From: Lachnospiraceae bacterium UBA1778
GTDB lineage: Bacteria > Bacillota > Clostridia > Lachnospirales > Lachnospiraceae
Reading direction: 5' to 3'
NCBI GenBank assembly: GCA_002315255.1
Contig: DCGM01000105.1
Location: forward strand, 1 to 14,383
Length of the DNA: 14,383 bases
Of this stretch, positions 7,760 to 14,383 are shown piece by piece. How positions within the stretch are numbered: position 1 is the first letter of the stretch; each line of letters begins with the position of its first letter. The notes beneath the pieces were generated by a model that searched no databases, had not been told where the DNA came from, and saw only the letters and a program-made list of their open reading frames with translations. The position numbers were made by a program, and so were the translations under genes.

Positions 7760-7803
7760 CGCTATAAGTCAGATCGGAATAGTTTTATTTCTTTTCGGAT
7801 AAA

Positions 7804-7855
7804 ACGATTATCATTCGATTTCAGAAAGAACGGTTATCATTCGATTCAAAAAAAT
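7804..7855. repeat. 26-bp direct tandem repeat after the regulator gene
   Basis: ACGATTATCATTCGATT (7804-7820) recurs as ACGGTTATCATTCGATT (7830-7846), 16 of 17 bases identical, with a 26-bp period. The tails of the units diverge (TCAGAAAGA versus CAAAAAAAT). It lies between the convergent regulator gene and hydrogenase operon. No function is evident. Confidence 0.7.
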
Positions 7856-7901
7856 AAATGAGCACATTGGAAACCGTAAAAACGGAAACCAATGTGCTCA
7901 T
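7847..7901 (-). terminator. Intrinsic terminator of the hydCBA operon
   Basis: A perfect 13-bp stem, ATGAGCACATTGG (7858-7870) with CCAATGTGCTCAT (7889-7901). Inside it, a 4-bp CCGT/ACGG stem closes an AAAA loop. In the minus direction it is followed by TTTATTTTTTT. It stands 31 bp past the hydA stop. The plus-strand side has only a weak T content, so termination of the convergent regulator transcript here is uncertain; I see no other terminator for that gene. Confidence 0.9.
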
Positions 7902-7932
7902 ATTACTTAATCTGAACAGAATTCAGAAAAAA

Positions 7933-9699
7933 TTATTTCGTATACTTCTCTCTCTTTGTGTAAGAGGTATGAAGGTCATGATGCGCCTTACCCTTACCGA
8001 AGCCTTCGGTATAGTACTCGCTATAGAGAACCTTAACAGCCTCAGACTCATGAGATTTACGAAGCGTCATGCCGCGATCTTGATCATACAGAGCCTTCGC
8101 ACGGACTGCCTTTAAGTCAACCGTGTCACGAACGTACTGCGGCTGATACGGCTGACCGCCGCCATTGACGCAGCCGCCCGGGCATCCCATGATTTCAATG
8201 AAGGACCATCCGCTCGGATTTCCATTCGCCAGCTGATCCATAACGACCTTCGCTGCGCCTGCACCGGAAGCGACACAAACCTTCACTTCACCGAGGTTCT
8301 TAATATTGACGGTAGCCTGCTTTAAGCCCATCGTGCCACGAACTGCCTCGAAGTCGATGTTCGTGTTATTCTCGCCGCTTACCCAGTCATTGGCGGTACG
8401 AAGCGCTGCTTCCATAACGCCGCCGGTAGCACCGAAGATAACAGCTGCGCCGGTATCTTCTGATAACGGGCTGTCGAATTCTTCGTTCGGAAGAGAGGTG
8501 AACTTGATGCCTGCACGGTCGATCATGCGGCCAAGTTCACGGGTGGTAATAGCGATATCAACATCCGGATAGCCGGAAGCAGACTCGTCTTCACGGCCGA
8601 TTTCGAACTTCTTCGCGGTACACGGCATAACAGAAACGACGACGATATCCTTCGGATCGATGCCGTTCTTCTGTGCCCAGTACGTCTTAATGACTGCGCC
8701 TTCCATCTCGTGAGGAGACTTGCAGGTCGACAGATGCGGAAGAAGGTCTGCATAATAGTATTCGCAGAACTTGACCCAACCCGGTGAGCAGGAGGTGATC
8801 ATCGGAAGGACGCCCTTGTTCTTAATACGCTCGACTAATTCGTTCGCTTCTTCAACGATCGTTAAGTCTGCTGCGAAGTCGGTATCGAAAACCTTATCGA
8901 AGCCTAAGCGGCGAAGCGCTGCAACCATCTGTCCTTCGACATTGGTGCCCGGCTGATAGCCGAACCATTCGCCAAGCGTCGCACGGATCGCCGGAGCGGT
9001 CTGAACGATAACGGTCTTCGTCGGGTCATTGATCGCGGCCCAAACCTTATCGGTGTCATCTTTTTCCATCAATGCGCCGGTCGGGCAGACAACGGTGCAC
9101 TGTCCGCAGGAGATACACGGAACATTGTTTAACGGAAGTTCGAACGGCGTGCCGACTGCGGTATCGATACCACGGTTGTTTGCGCCGATAACGCCGACAT
9201 ACTGTTCCTTGCAGGCTGCGATACAGCGGCGGCAAAGGATGCACTTATTGTTATCGCGTACGAGATGTGCTGCAGAATCGTCAATTTCGTATTCCGGACG
9301 GAAGCCGTTGAATGCGTTCTCATCAGCGCCATACTCTTTGCAGAGCTTCTGAAGTTCGCAGTTCGTAGAACGTGCGCAGCTTAAGCACTCCTTCTTATGG
9401 GTCGAAAGCATCAGTTCAAGCGTCGTCTTACGCGCTTTCTGAATCTTCGCAGAGTTCGTTAAAACCTCCATGCCTTCCGATGCCGGATAGACGCAGGAAG
9501 TAACAATGCGGAATCCGCGGCCTTCGTTTGCTTCGACAACACAGATACGGCAAGCGCCGATCTCGTTCTTGTCCTTCATGAAGCAAAGGGTCGGGATTTC
9601 AATCCCCGCATAACGGGCTGCTTCCAGGATCGTAGATCCCTTGGGAGCGGAAACATTGATTCCATTAATTTTTAAATTGATCATATCCATAATGTTCAT
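7933..9699 (-). CDS. hydA: [FeFe] hydrogenase catalytic subunit HydA
   Basis: A 588-residue catalytic subunit of an NADH- and ferredoxin-linked [FeFe] hydrogenase, which makes or consumes H2 in the cytoplasm. Seen in order: an N-terminal [2Fe-2S] ferredoxin domain (C39, C50, C53, C69), a His-ligated [4Fe-4S] site (H101, C105, C108, C114), and two [4Fe-4S] sets (C153, C156, C159, C163 and C195, C198, C201, C205). The H-cluster domain follows with L1 ITSCSPGW (C304), L2 MPCTAKKFE (C360) and L3 EIMGCPGGCVNGGGQP (C506, C510). L1 has Ser where the textbook motif TSCCPxW has a second Cys. The start is uncertain: ATG 9697-9699 is only 3 nt from AAGGAG (9703-9708), while ATG 9688-9690 is 12 nt away. 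I choose the first. The gap to the hydB stop is 11 bp, so coupling is likely. Maturation genes hydE, hydF and hydG are not in the window. Confidence 0.95.
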   Translation of the reverse strand: MNIMDMINLKINGINVSAPKGSTILEAARYAGIEIPTLCFMKDKNEIGACRICVVEANEGRGFRIVTSCVYPASEGMEVLTNSAKIQKARKTTLELMLSTHKKECLSCARSTNCELQKLCKEYGADENAFNGFRPEYEIDDSAAHLVRDNNKCILCRRCIAACKEQYVGVIGANNRGIDTAVGTPFELPLNNVPCISCGQCTVVCPTGALMEKDDTDKVWAAINDPTKTVIVQTAPAIRATLGEWFGYQPGTNVEGQMVAALRRLGFDKVFDTDFAADLTIVEEANELVERIKNKGVLPMITSCSPGWVKFCEYYYADLLPHLSTCKSPHEMEGAVIKTYWAQKNGIDPKDIVVVSVMPCTAKKFEIGREDESASGYPDVDIAITTRELGRMIDRAGIKFTSLPNEEFDSPLSEDTGAAVIFGATGGVMEAALRTANDWVSGENNTNIDFEAVRGTMGLKQATVNIKNLGEVKVCVASGAGAAKVVMDQLANGNPSGWSFIEIMGCPGGCVNGGGQPYQPQYVRDTVDLKAVRAKALYDQDRGMTLRKSHESEAVKVLYSEYYTEGFGKGKAHHDLHTSYTKREKYTK

Positions 9700-9710
9700 T
9701 CGCTCCTTTC

Positions 9711-11624
9711 TCACTTTTTGCTGATTGACTTGATCTTGCAGTGATCCATACAAGTGCCGCACTTCACGCACTTCTGCGGATCGATTTCGCAGGAAGCAAG
9801 CTTGTGGCCCGGAGCGATATAATCGGTACGGGTGATAGCGTCAGCCGGGCAGTTCTTCATGCAGAGACCGCAGCCGATACAGGTTTCTTTATCAATCGTG
9901 AAGTTCAGAAGGCCCTTACAGACGCCTGCCGGACACTTCTTATCGACAACATGCGCAATATACTCTTCGCGGAAGAATTTAAGCGTTGCAAGTACCGGGT
10001 TCGGAGCCGTCTGGCCTAAGCCGCAAAGAGAATTCTGCTTGACGTACTGAGCGAGCTGCTCAAGTTTGTCGAGGTCCTCAAGAGTACCCTTGCCATCCGA
10101 AATCTTTTCAAGGATTTCAAGCATTCTGCGGATACCGACACGGCACGGAGTACATTTTCCGCAGGATTCGTCAACGGTGAATTCTAAGAAGAACTTCGCC
10201 ATATTGACCATGCAGTTGTCTTCGTCCATGACAATGAGTCCGCCAGAGCCCATCATGCAGCCCATAGCTGTCAGGTTATCATAGTCAACCGGAGTGTCGA
10301 TTAAGGAAGCCGGGATACATCCGCCGGACGGACCGCCGGTCTGAGCTGCCTTAAACTTCTTTCCGTTCGGAACACCGCCGCCGATGTTTTCGATGATCTC
10401 ACGAAGCGTCGTGCCCATCGGAACTTCAACGAGGCCGGTATTGTGGATCTTTCCGCCGAGTGCGAAGATCTTCGTACCCTTGGATTTCTCCGTGCCCATT
10501 GACTTAAACCAGTCAGCGCCGTTTAAGATGATCTGAGCGATATTTGCGAACGTTTCAACGTTATTCTCAACGGTCGGAGAACCATAGAGACCCTTGACTG
10601 CCGGGAACGGCGGACGCGGTCTCGGCTCACCACGGTTGCCTTCGATAGAGGTCATTAACGCGGTTTCTTCGCCGCAGACGAATGCGCCTGCACCGAGACG
10701 GAGCGTTAAGTCGAAATCAAAACCGGAACCGAAAATGTTCTTTCCGAGGAGGCCGGCTTCACGTGCCTGGTCGATAGCGACCATCAGACGATGGACAGCG
10801 ATCGGATATTCAGCACGGACATAAATATAGCCCTTCGTAGCGCCGACAGCATAACCGGCGATTGCCATCGCTTCGATGATGCAATGCGGGTCGCCTTCGA
10901 GAACGGAACGATCCATGAATGCACCCGGATCGCCTTCATCAGCATTACAGACGACATACTTCTGCGGAGCCTTATTCGGAGCGCAAAGAGACCACTTCAC
11001 ACCCGTCGGGAATCCTCCGCCTCCACGTCCGCGAAGACCGGAGTCCTTCACGACCTGGATAACCTCGTCCGGAGTCATGGACGTCAGAGCCTTATTCAGA
11101 GCCTGATAGCCGTCCATTGCAATGTATTCATTGATATTTTCAGGATCGATCACGCCGCAGTTCCGAAGAACGAGACGATGCTGTGCCTTATAGAACGGAG
11201 TTTCGTTTAAAGCAACCTTTATCTGCGCCTGAACGTTCGGATCCGTCGTTTCGATGCCGGTATAAGCGAGACGCGTAACGACATTACCTTTTACGAGATG
11301 TTCGGAAACGATTTCCGGAACATCTTCCGGGGTGACACAGCTATAGAACGTGCCTTCCGGGTAAACGATGACGACCGGACCTAACGCACAGAGACCGAAG
11401 CAGCCCGTACGGATGACGTTGACTTCGTCTTCAATGTGGTTTTTCTTAATCTCATCGTTGAATTCCTGGATCAGTTTTACTGAGCCGGATGAAGTACATC
11501 CGGTACCGCCGCAGCAGAGAACCTGATGGTGGAGCTTACAGCCGCTATCAGTTTTTCCTTGGCGGAGAACAACCTGGCTCTGCATCTGCTCTTTAATCGC
11601 AAGCAGTTCTGCCAATGTATTCAT
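9711..11624 (-). CDS. hydB: Hydrogenase flavoprotein subunit HydB (NuoF-like)
   Basis: A 637-residue NADH-binding diaphorase subunit that passes electrons between NAD(H), FMN and the iron-sulfur chain to HydA. The N-terminal thioredoxin-like [2Fe-2S] domain has Cys at 38, 43, 75 and 79. The NuoF core has the FMN/NADH site GLRGRGGGGFPTG (197-209) and NADEGDPGAFMDR (227-239). A SLBB-like region follows, then the N3-type [4Fe-4S] set ESCGKCTPC (C488, C491, C494) with C534. The C-terminus carries a two-cluster ferredoxin (C582, C585, C588, C592 and C619, C622, C625, C629), which separates hydrogenase HydB from complex I NuoF. The frame is open to 11729. ATG 11622-11624 is chosen because a near-perfect AAGGAGG (11633-11639) stands 8 nt before it and the extension would overlap hydC. 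The gap to hydC is 37 bp. Whether this trimer bifurcates electrons or is merely NADH-dependent cannot be decided from sequence. Confidence 0.95.
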   Translation of the reverse strand: MNTLAELLAIKEQMQSQVVLRQGKTDSGCKLHHQVLCCGGTGCTSSGSVKLIQEFNDEIKKNHIEDEVNVIRTGCFGLCALGPVVIVYPEGTFYSCVTPEDVPEIVSEHLVKGNVVTRLAYTGIETTDPNVQAQIKVALNETPFYKAQHRLVLRNCGVIDPENINEYIAMDGYQALNKALTSMTPDEVIQVVKDSGLRGRGGGGFPTGVKWSLCAPNKAPQKYVVCNADEGDPGAFMDRSVLEGDPHCIIEAMAIAGYAVGATKGYIYVRAEYPIAVHRLMVAIDQAREAGLLGKNIFGSGFDFDLTLRLGAGAFVCGEETALMTSIEGNRGEPRPRPPFPAVKGLYGSPTVENNVETFANIAQIILNGADWFKSMGTEKSKGTKIFALGGKIHNTGLVEVPMGTTLREIIENIGGGVPNGKKFKAAQTGGPSGGCIPASLIDTPVDYDNLTAMGCMMGSGGLIVMDEDNCMVNMAKFFLEFTVDESCGKCTPCRVGIRRMLEILEKISDGKGTLEDLDKLEQLAQYVKQNSLCGLGQTAPNPVLATLKFFREEYIAHVVDKKCPAGVCKGLLNFTIDKETCIGCGLCMKNCPADAITRTDYIAPGHKLASCEIDPQKCVKCGTCMDHCKIKSISKK

Positions 11625-11661
11625 TGAAATGCCCTCCTTATAGTGATTTGAATGATAATTG

Positions 11662-12159
11662 TCAGTCGTTATACTTCGCAAGGATACCGTCAATCTCATC
11701 GACAGTGACTTTGCCGTAAACATCTTCATTGACCATTAAGACCGGTGCCAGACCGCATGCGCCAACGCAGCGTGCTGAGGTCAATGAGAACTTGCCGTCC
11801 GGGGTGCACTCATCTGCGCCGATGCCAAGCTTCTCCTGAAGCTTATCAAAGAGCAGACCGGAGCCCTTGACATAGCAAGCGGTTCCCAGGCAGACCGAGA
11901 TATTGTAACGGCCCTTCGGAGAAAGTGAGAACTGCGCATAGAAGGTCGCAACGCCGTAAACCTTTTCAAGCGGCACATCCATACCTTCTGCGATCATTTC
12001 CTGCACTTCAAAAGGCAGATATCCGTAGATATCCTGAGCCTTCTGCATCACGACCATCAGGTTGCTTTTGTCATGCTTGTTCTCTGCAATCGCTGCCTGA
12101 AGAGCCGCTTCCTGCTCCTTGGTTCCGTTAAAAGGAATCTTACTGATTTTCTTTTTCAT
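11662..12159 (-). CDS. hydC: Hydrogenase [2Fe-2S] subunit HydC (NuoE-like)
   Basis: A 165-residue thioredoxin-fold subunit of the NuoE family carrying one [2Fe-2S] cluster. The four ligands are in CLGTAC (C90, C95) and CVGACG (C131, C135). The usual helical N-terminal half is present, with the family segment VPLEKVYGVATFYAQFS at about 62-78. It is the first gene of the hydrogenase operon and would sit with HydB in the NADH-oxidising half of the complex. The frame continues to 12198, but ATG 12157-12159 has AGGAGG at 12170-12175, 10 nt upstream, and gives the family's normal length. No defect is seen. Confidence 0.95.
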   Translation of the reverse strand: MKKKISKIPFNGTKEQEAALQAAIAENKHDKSNLMVVMQKAQDIYGYLPFEVQEMIAEGMDVPLEKVYGVATFYAQFSLSPKGRYNISVCLGTACYVKGSGLLFDKLQEKLGIGADECTPDGKFSLTSARCVGACGLAPVLMVNEDVYGKVTVDEIDGILAKYND

Positions 12160-12243
12160 GAACGCTTTTCCTCCTGTATTTCGGTACCGGAAAACCACCT
12201 GTAGTATGCAATTCCCCGGAAAAACCCATTTTATGGATTAACT

Positions 12244-12303
12244 TTGTTAATATTATCACACACGTTCTCTTTTGAAAAGAGCAAATTGTTAAATTTTTGA
12301 TTA
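12244..12303 (-). promoter_or_regulatory. Hydrogenase operon promoter with Rex-like half-sites
   Basis: A candidate minus-strand promoter is TTTTCA (12273-12278), 17 bp, TAATAT (12250-12255), giving a leader of roughly 85 nt before hydC. Two copies of TTGTTAA, the strong half of the Rex operator (TTGTTAA-4 nt-TTAACAA), occur at 12244-12250 and 12286-12292. In each, the second half matches at only 4 of 7 positions. Between them lies a perfect 15-bp palindrome, CTCTTTT-G-AAAAGAG (12267-12281), overlapping the -35. Control by the NADH-sensing repressor Rex is plausible but not proven. Confidence 0.45.
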
Positions 12304-12328
12304 TTTTAGGAAAAAAATAGACTTTACG

Positions 12329-12358
12329 AAAAACGGCTCCCGGAGTCATCCGGGAGCC
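12329..12358 (-). terminator. Intrinsic terminator of the G3E GTPase/methyltransferase operon
   Basis: A GC-rich 10-bp stem, GGCTCCCGGA (12335-12344) with TCCGGGAGCC (12349-12358), and a 4-nt loop. In the minus direction it is followed by five T (A at 12329-12333). It ends 27 bp past the methyltransferase stop and insulates the hydrogenase promoter. T-rich sequence on the plus side (12362-12366) makes it look bidirectional. Confidence 0.9.
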
Positions 12359-12385
12359 AGGTTTTTATCTGATTCACTGTCCGTT

Positions 12386-12961
12386 TTATTTTCTGATCGT
12401 TACCTGATACATAGTATCGTCTGAAATCTTCACGGTCACGGTTCCATATTTCACCATCATCATAGAGAGCTCGTCCGCGCCCATCAGTTCATTCGATACA
12501 TGAACTGCGACTTCGTCGTGATGCCGGTTGATCCGATTGCGGCTCATCCCGTGTGCGACGGTCAATGTTCCGCCCTCCTTTAAAAACCCTGAAAGATGCG
12601 CGATCAGTTTTTCCGGATCGTCGAAATGAGGGAACGCATTATAGATCATAATGCAGTCATATGTCTTTGGAAAATCAAATATGGAAGCGTCGCCAGAAAG
12701 CAGCATTACATCCGGAAACTTTTTCCCGGCGATAGCGATCATTTCAGAAGAAATATCGATTCCGGTGATTGATTTTACACAACGTTCTTCATAATCCGGA
12801 AAAAGAACGCCGGTTCCGCATGCGATATCGAGAATATCCTTTCCCGCGGTTACTTCCGCGCCGAAAAGGATTCGTCCGATAACCGCATCTGACCGAATCA
12901 TTTCTTCGTCCCACGTATGCGCATGAAGATTAAAATAGTCAATGATTTCCTGTAAGTTCAT
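12386..12961 (-). CDS. Class I SAM-dependent methyltransferase
   Basis: A 191-residue protein with the Rossmann methyltransferase motifs. Motif I ILDIACGTGVLFP (43-55) binds S-adenosylmethionine. The acidic end of strand 2 is GIDISSEM (67-74), and motif II/IV-like sequence YDCIMIYNAFPHFDD is at 101-115. The N-terminal FNLHAHTWDEE resembles small methyltransferases annotated as UbiE/type 11. The substrate cannot be told. The ATG (12959-12961) is three nucleotides after the TGA of the preceding GTPase gene, and no Shine-Dalgarno sequence is visible. Translation therefore probably depends on ribosomes finishing the GTPase gene. It is the last gene of the operon before the terminator. Its presence with two metal-type GTPases is unexplained. 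Confidence 0.9.
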   Translation of the reverse strand: MNLQEIIDYFNLHAHTWDEEMIRSDAVIGRILFGAEVTAGKDILDIACGTGVLFPDYEERCVKSITGIDISSEMIAIAGKKFPDVMLLSGDASIFDFPKTYDCIMIYNAFPHFDDPEKLIAHLSGFLKEGGTLTVAHGMSRNRINRHHDEVAVHVSNELMGADELSMMMVKYGTVTVKISDDTMYQVTIRK

Positions 12962-12964
12962 AAA

Positions 12965-13915
12965 TCAAAAGTAAACGAGCTCATCTGCCGGCTTTTCGCA
13001 CGGGGTAAACTTTGTGACATGGAAGACAGGGCCTTCCTCCTGATATCCTTCGTGGAATTCCCATTTCATGACGGCAGAAACCTTCGCCCAACCGCCCTTC
13101 TGGACTTTCTCCGCCTGATCATAAATAAAGATATACGGAAGGAAACGGATATCCGCAGCACAGCAGGTCATGGCCTTCCGTCCGCCGACAAACATATTCT
13201 TCGGGAATCTCCGCTCACGGAGAAGATTAAAAGTAGAGGTAATCTCTTTATCGACATAGCGATCCGGATGCTCCTGAAGATCGAGGAAAAAAGTCGCATA
13301 ATTCTCGTCCGAAATGCCAATCTTTTTCTGCTTCACATCGTATGGAAGGTCCGGCTCGGGACACTCCATCTCTTTTCCGTTCGTGTCTTCAAACACGAGA
13401 TCGCAGCGCGCATTGACAGAACGGACGGTCCGCTGGTACAGGACGAGATCAGTCGTTTGGTCGCAACGGTTAAAGATGACCATATCCGTGTTCGTGAGGA
13501 GGAGCATTGCTGACATCTTAATGTTATTCAGATAGAGCGCAAACGACGAACCGTCCAGGACTGTAATGATCTGATACATCAGCCAATATTTCGGAAGCGG
13601 CATCTCGACCATCTTTTTGATGTCCCACATACCGTTATACTCGATAAGAACGCGCTCCGGCTTGTAGGTTTTCTGTAGGTTTTCGAAATATTCCGGCGTG
13701 ATTTCATCCGGATTCCCGACCTTCACCATCTGCGCCCGCGTCTTCTTTAAAAACGCGTCGTCGTATTCCTCTTCGCCCTCTTCACAAAGCACGAGCAATG
13801 ACTTCGTCCCATCATTAAAATAGTCTTCCGCCATCGTATACTTTAAAAAATTTGTTTTACCGCCATCTAAAAAACCGGAAATCACATATACCGGCACGGT
13901 CGGATCTTTTTTCAT
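12965..13915 (-). CDS. G3E (CobW-type) GTPase with YcgQ-like C-terminal domain
   Basis: A 316-residue protein whose first half is a G3E P-loop GTPase. Walker A GFLDGGKT is at 14-21, the Walker B/ExxG segment IEYNG at 91-95, and a base-recognition motif NRCD, in place of NKxD, at 149-152. The CxCC metal motif usual in COG0523 metallochaperones is absent. The C-terminal part (about 235-316) is not a standard CobW_C domain. The segment MTCCAAD (249-255) and the ending EKPADELVYF resemble the C-terminal domain of YcgQ/TIGR03943 proteins, which pair with a permease. This suggests a GTPase fused to a YcgQ-like domain, probably in metal handling (inference). The start has GGGG at 13921-13924, 5 nt upstream. 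It follows a His-rich CobW gene by 87 bp and precedes a methyltransferase gene by 3 bp. Confidence 0.85.
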   Translation of the reverse strand: MKKDPTVPVYVISGFLDGGKTNFLKYTMAEDYFNDGTKSLLVLCEEGEEEYDDAFLKKTRAQMVKVGNPDEITPEYFENLQKTYKPERVLIEYNGMWDIKKMVEMPLPKYWLMYQIITVLDGSSFALYLNNIKMSAMLLLTNTDMVIFNRCDQTTDLVLYQRTVRSVNARCDLVFEDTNGKEMECPEPDLPYDVKQKKIGISDENYATFFLDLQEHPDRYVDKEITSTFNLLRERRFPKNMFVGGRKAMTCCAADIRFLPYIFIYDQAEKVQKGGWAKVSAVMKWEFHEGYQEEGPVFHVTKFTPCEKPADELVYF

Positions 13916-13932
13916 TTTGTCCCCTTTTTCCG

Positions 13933-14022
13933 TCAGAAACTAATGCGTTCTGTGAGCATATCCTCGTCAGAACCCGAAGAGTTCAGCAAGACTCTTATTT
14001 CATCAGAACCCGAAGAGTTCAG
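13933..14022 (-). repeat. 20-bp repeats copying the end of the upstream CobW gene
   Basis: TCAGAACCCGAAGAGTTCAG occurs exactly at 13967-13986 and 14003-14022, 36 bp apart. A third, degenerate copy (14 of 20 bases) is at 13933-13952, 34 bp further on. The 14003 copy encodes the last codons and TGA stop of the His-rich CobW gene, so the others look like partial duplications of the gene end. Each copy can form a small hairpin (GAAC pairing with GTTC). They fill most of the gap between the two GTPase genes. Confidence 0.8.
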
Positions 14023-14383
14023 AAAGCTTTTCTTCCTTCAGGTTCGAGCCAATGACACAGAACCGGCCGGTATAATCCGGCGCGCCTTCACGGATCTCAT
14101 ATTCGCCCGGAACTAAATCGAAGTATCCCCAAGTACCATCCGTCAGCGGAACCATTCCCTTCGCACGAAGGATAATGCCGTATTCAGACGATTCCGAAAG
14201 CTTCTCCAAAATCGTATCTAACGTATCTCGGTCAAACTTCTTCGGCGATTCCTTTCCCCAGCTCTCAAAGATATCATCCGCATCATGGCCGTGATGATGG
14301 TGATGATGATGGCAGCTGCAGTTCGGGTCGTCACATTCGCCGTCATGATGGTGATGATGATGTTCATGTTCATGTTCATGTTC
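14003..14383 (-). CDS. CobW/COG0523-type GTPase with His-rich loop, C-terminal part (cut by right edge)
   Basis: The frame is open from the window edge to a TGA at 14003-14005, giving the last 126 residues. The visible part begins with a metal-binding stretch: alternating Glu-His, a run of six His, then CDDPNCSC, then seven His. After it comes a CobW C-terminal domain with YGIILRAKGMVPLTDGTWGYFDLVPGEYE and the family-typical CVIGSNL near the end. Such His-rich insertions before the C-terminal domain are typical of zinc-type COG0523 metallochaperones. The GTPase domain lies outside the window, so its motifs cannot be checked. It is upstream of and on the same strand as the second G3E GTPase, 87 bp away, so co-transcription is likely. 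Start and promoter are not in the window. Confidence 0.88.
   Translation of the reverse strand, partial: EHEHEHEHHHHHHDGECDDPNCSCHHHHHHHGHDADDIFESWGKESPKKFDRDTLDTILEKLSESSEYGIILRAKGMVPLTDGTWGYFDLVPGEYEIREGAPDYTGRFCVIGSNLKEEKLSELFGF

Noticed and set aside
10791..11210. 139-residue plus-strand reading frame opposite hydB
   Set aside because: It is antisense to the conserved NuoF core; long antisense frames arise from codon bias in such genes.
7933..12159. Reading the three subunits as part of respiratory complex I
   Set aside because: HydA carries the H-cluster motifs and HydB the extra ferredoxin domain, and no other nuo genes are present.
12160..12243. A riboswitch in the hydC leader
   Set aside because: The leader is under 100 nt and shows only a short CGGTACCG palindrome, with no recognisable aptamer.
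13019..13513. 164-residue plus-strand reading frame opposite the G3E GTPase gene
   Set aside because: It is fully antisense to a gene with firm motifs, and there is no recognisable domain.
14341..14383. Right-edge trinucleotide repeats as a CRISPR or other repeat array
   Set aside because: They are His and Glu codons in an open frame leading into a CobW C-terminal domain.

Overview
The window reads as a chromosomal segment of an anaerobic, fermentative Firmicute, most likely a gut or rumen Clostridia of Lachnospiraceae type. This is inferred from three things: a trimeric NADH/ferredoxin-linked [FeFe] hydrogenase, a cytoplasmic GH78 rhamnosidase paired with a GPH-type sugar transporter, and strong AAGGAGG-like ribosome binding sites with moderate GC. 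I see no mobile element, tRNA, rRNA or CRISPR array. Every gene except one AraC-type regulator lies on the minus strand, so transcription runs mainly right to left.

Layout, left to right. (1) 1-1861: the start of rnhA (RNase HI, cut by the left edge), overlapped by 16 bp by the end of a membrane-anchored MutS-like ATPase gene, with a candidate promoter at 1903-1931. (2) 1979-6374: a rhamnoside-use operon of a GPH-family symporter followed by an alpha-L-rhamnosidase, closed by a clear intrinsic terminator at 1979-2011. The divergent AraC/XylS-type regulator (6554-7759) is its probable controller. (3) 7858-12159: hydC-hydB-hydA, a complete set of structural genes for an NADH- and ferredoxin-linked [FeFe] hydrogenase. 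It has a terminator at 7858-7901 and a promoter region carrying two Rex-like half-sites. (4) 12335-14383: an operon of a His-rich CobW/G3E GTPase (cut by the right edge), a second G3E GTPase with an unusual YcgQ-like C-terminal domain, and a small SAM methyltransferase, ending in a strong terminator just upstream of the hydrogenase promoter.

How the genes work together. The symporter would import a rhamnoside and the rhamnosidase, which has no signal peptide, would hydrolyse it in the cytoplasm, under the AraC-type regulator. Fermentation yields NADH and reduced ferredoxin, which HydABC can reoxidise to H2. The right-hand operon looks like metal handling, probably zinc or another transition metal. 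The GTPase fused to a YcgQ-like domain is the least conventional gene here.

The most notable non-gene signals are: in-frame short tandem repeats in both the symporter tail (24-bp period) and the rhamnosidase (18-bp period); a duplication of the last codons of the His-rich CobW gene just after its stop; interlocked inverted repeats after the rhamnosidase; and a 26-bp tandem repeat after the regulator. No computation was run. Family assignments come from reading motifs, and coordinates were counted by hand.
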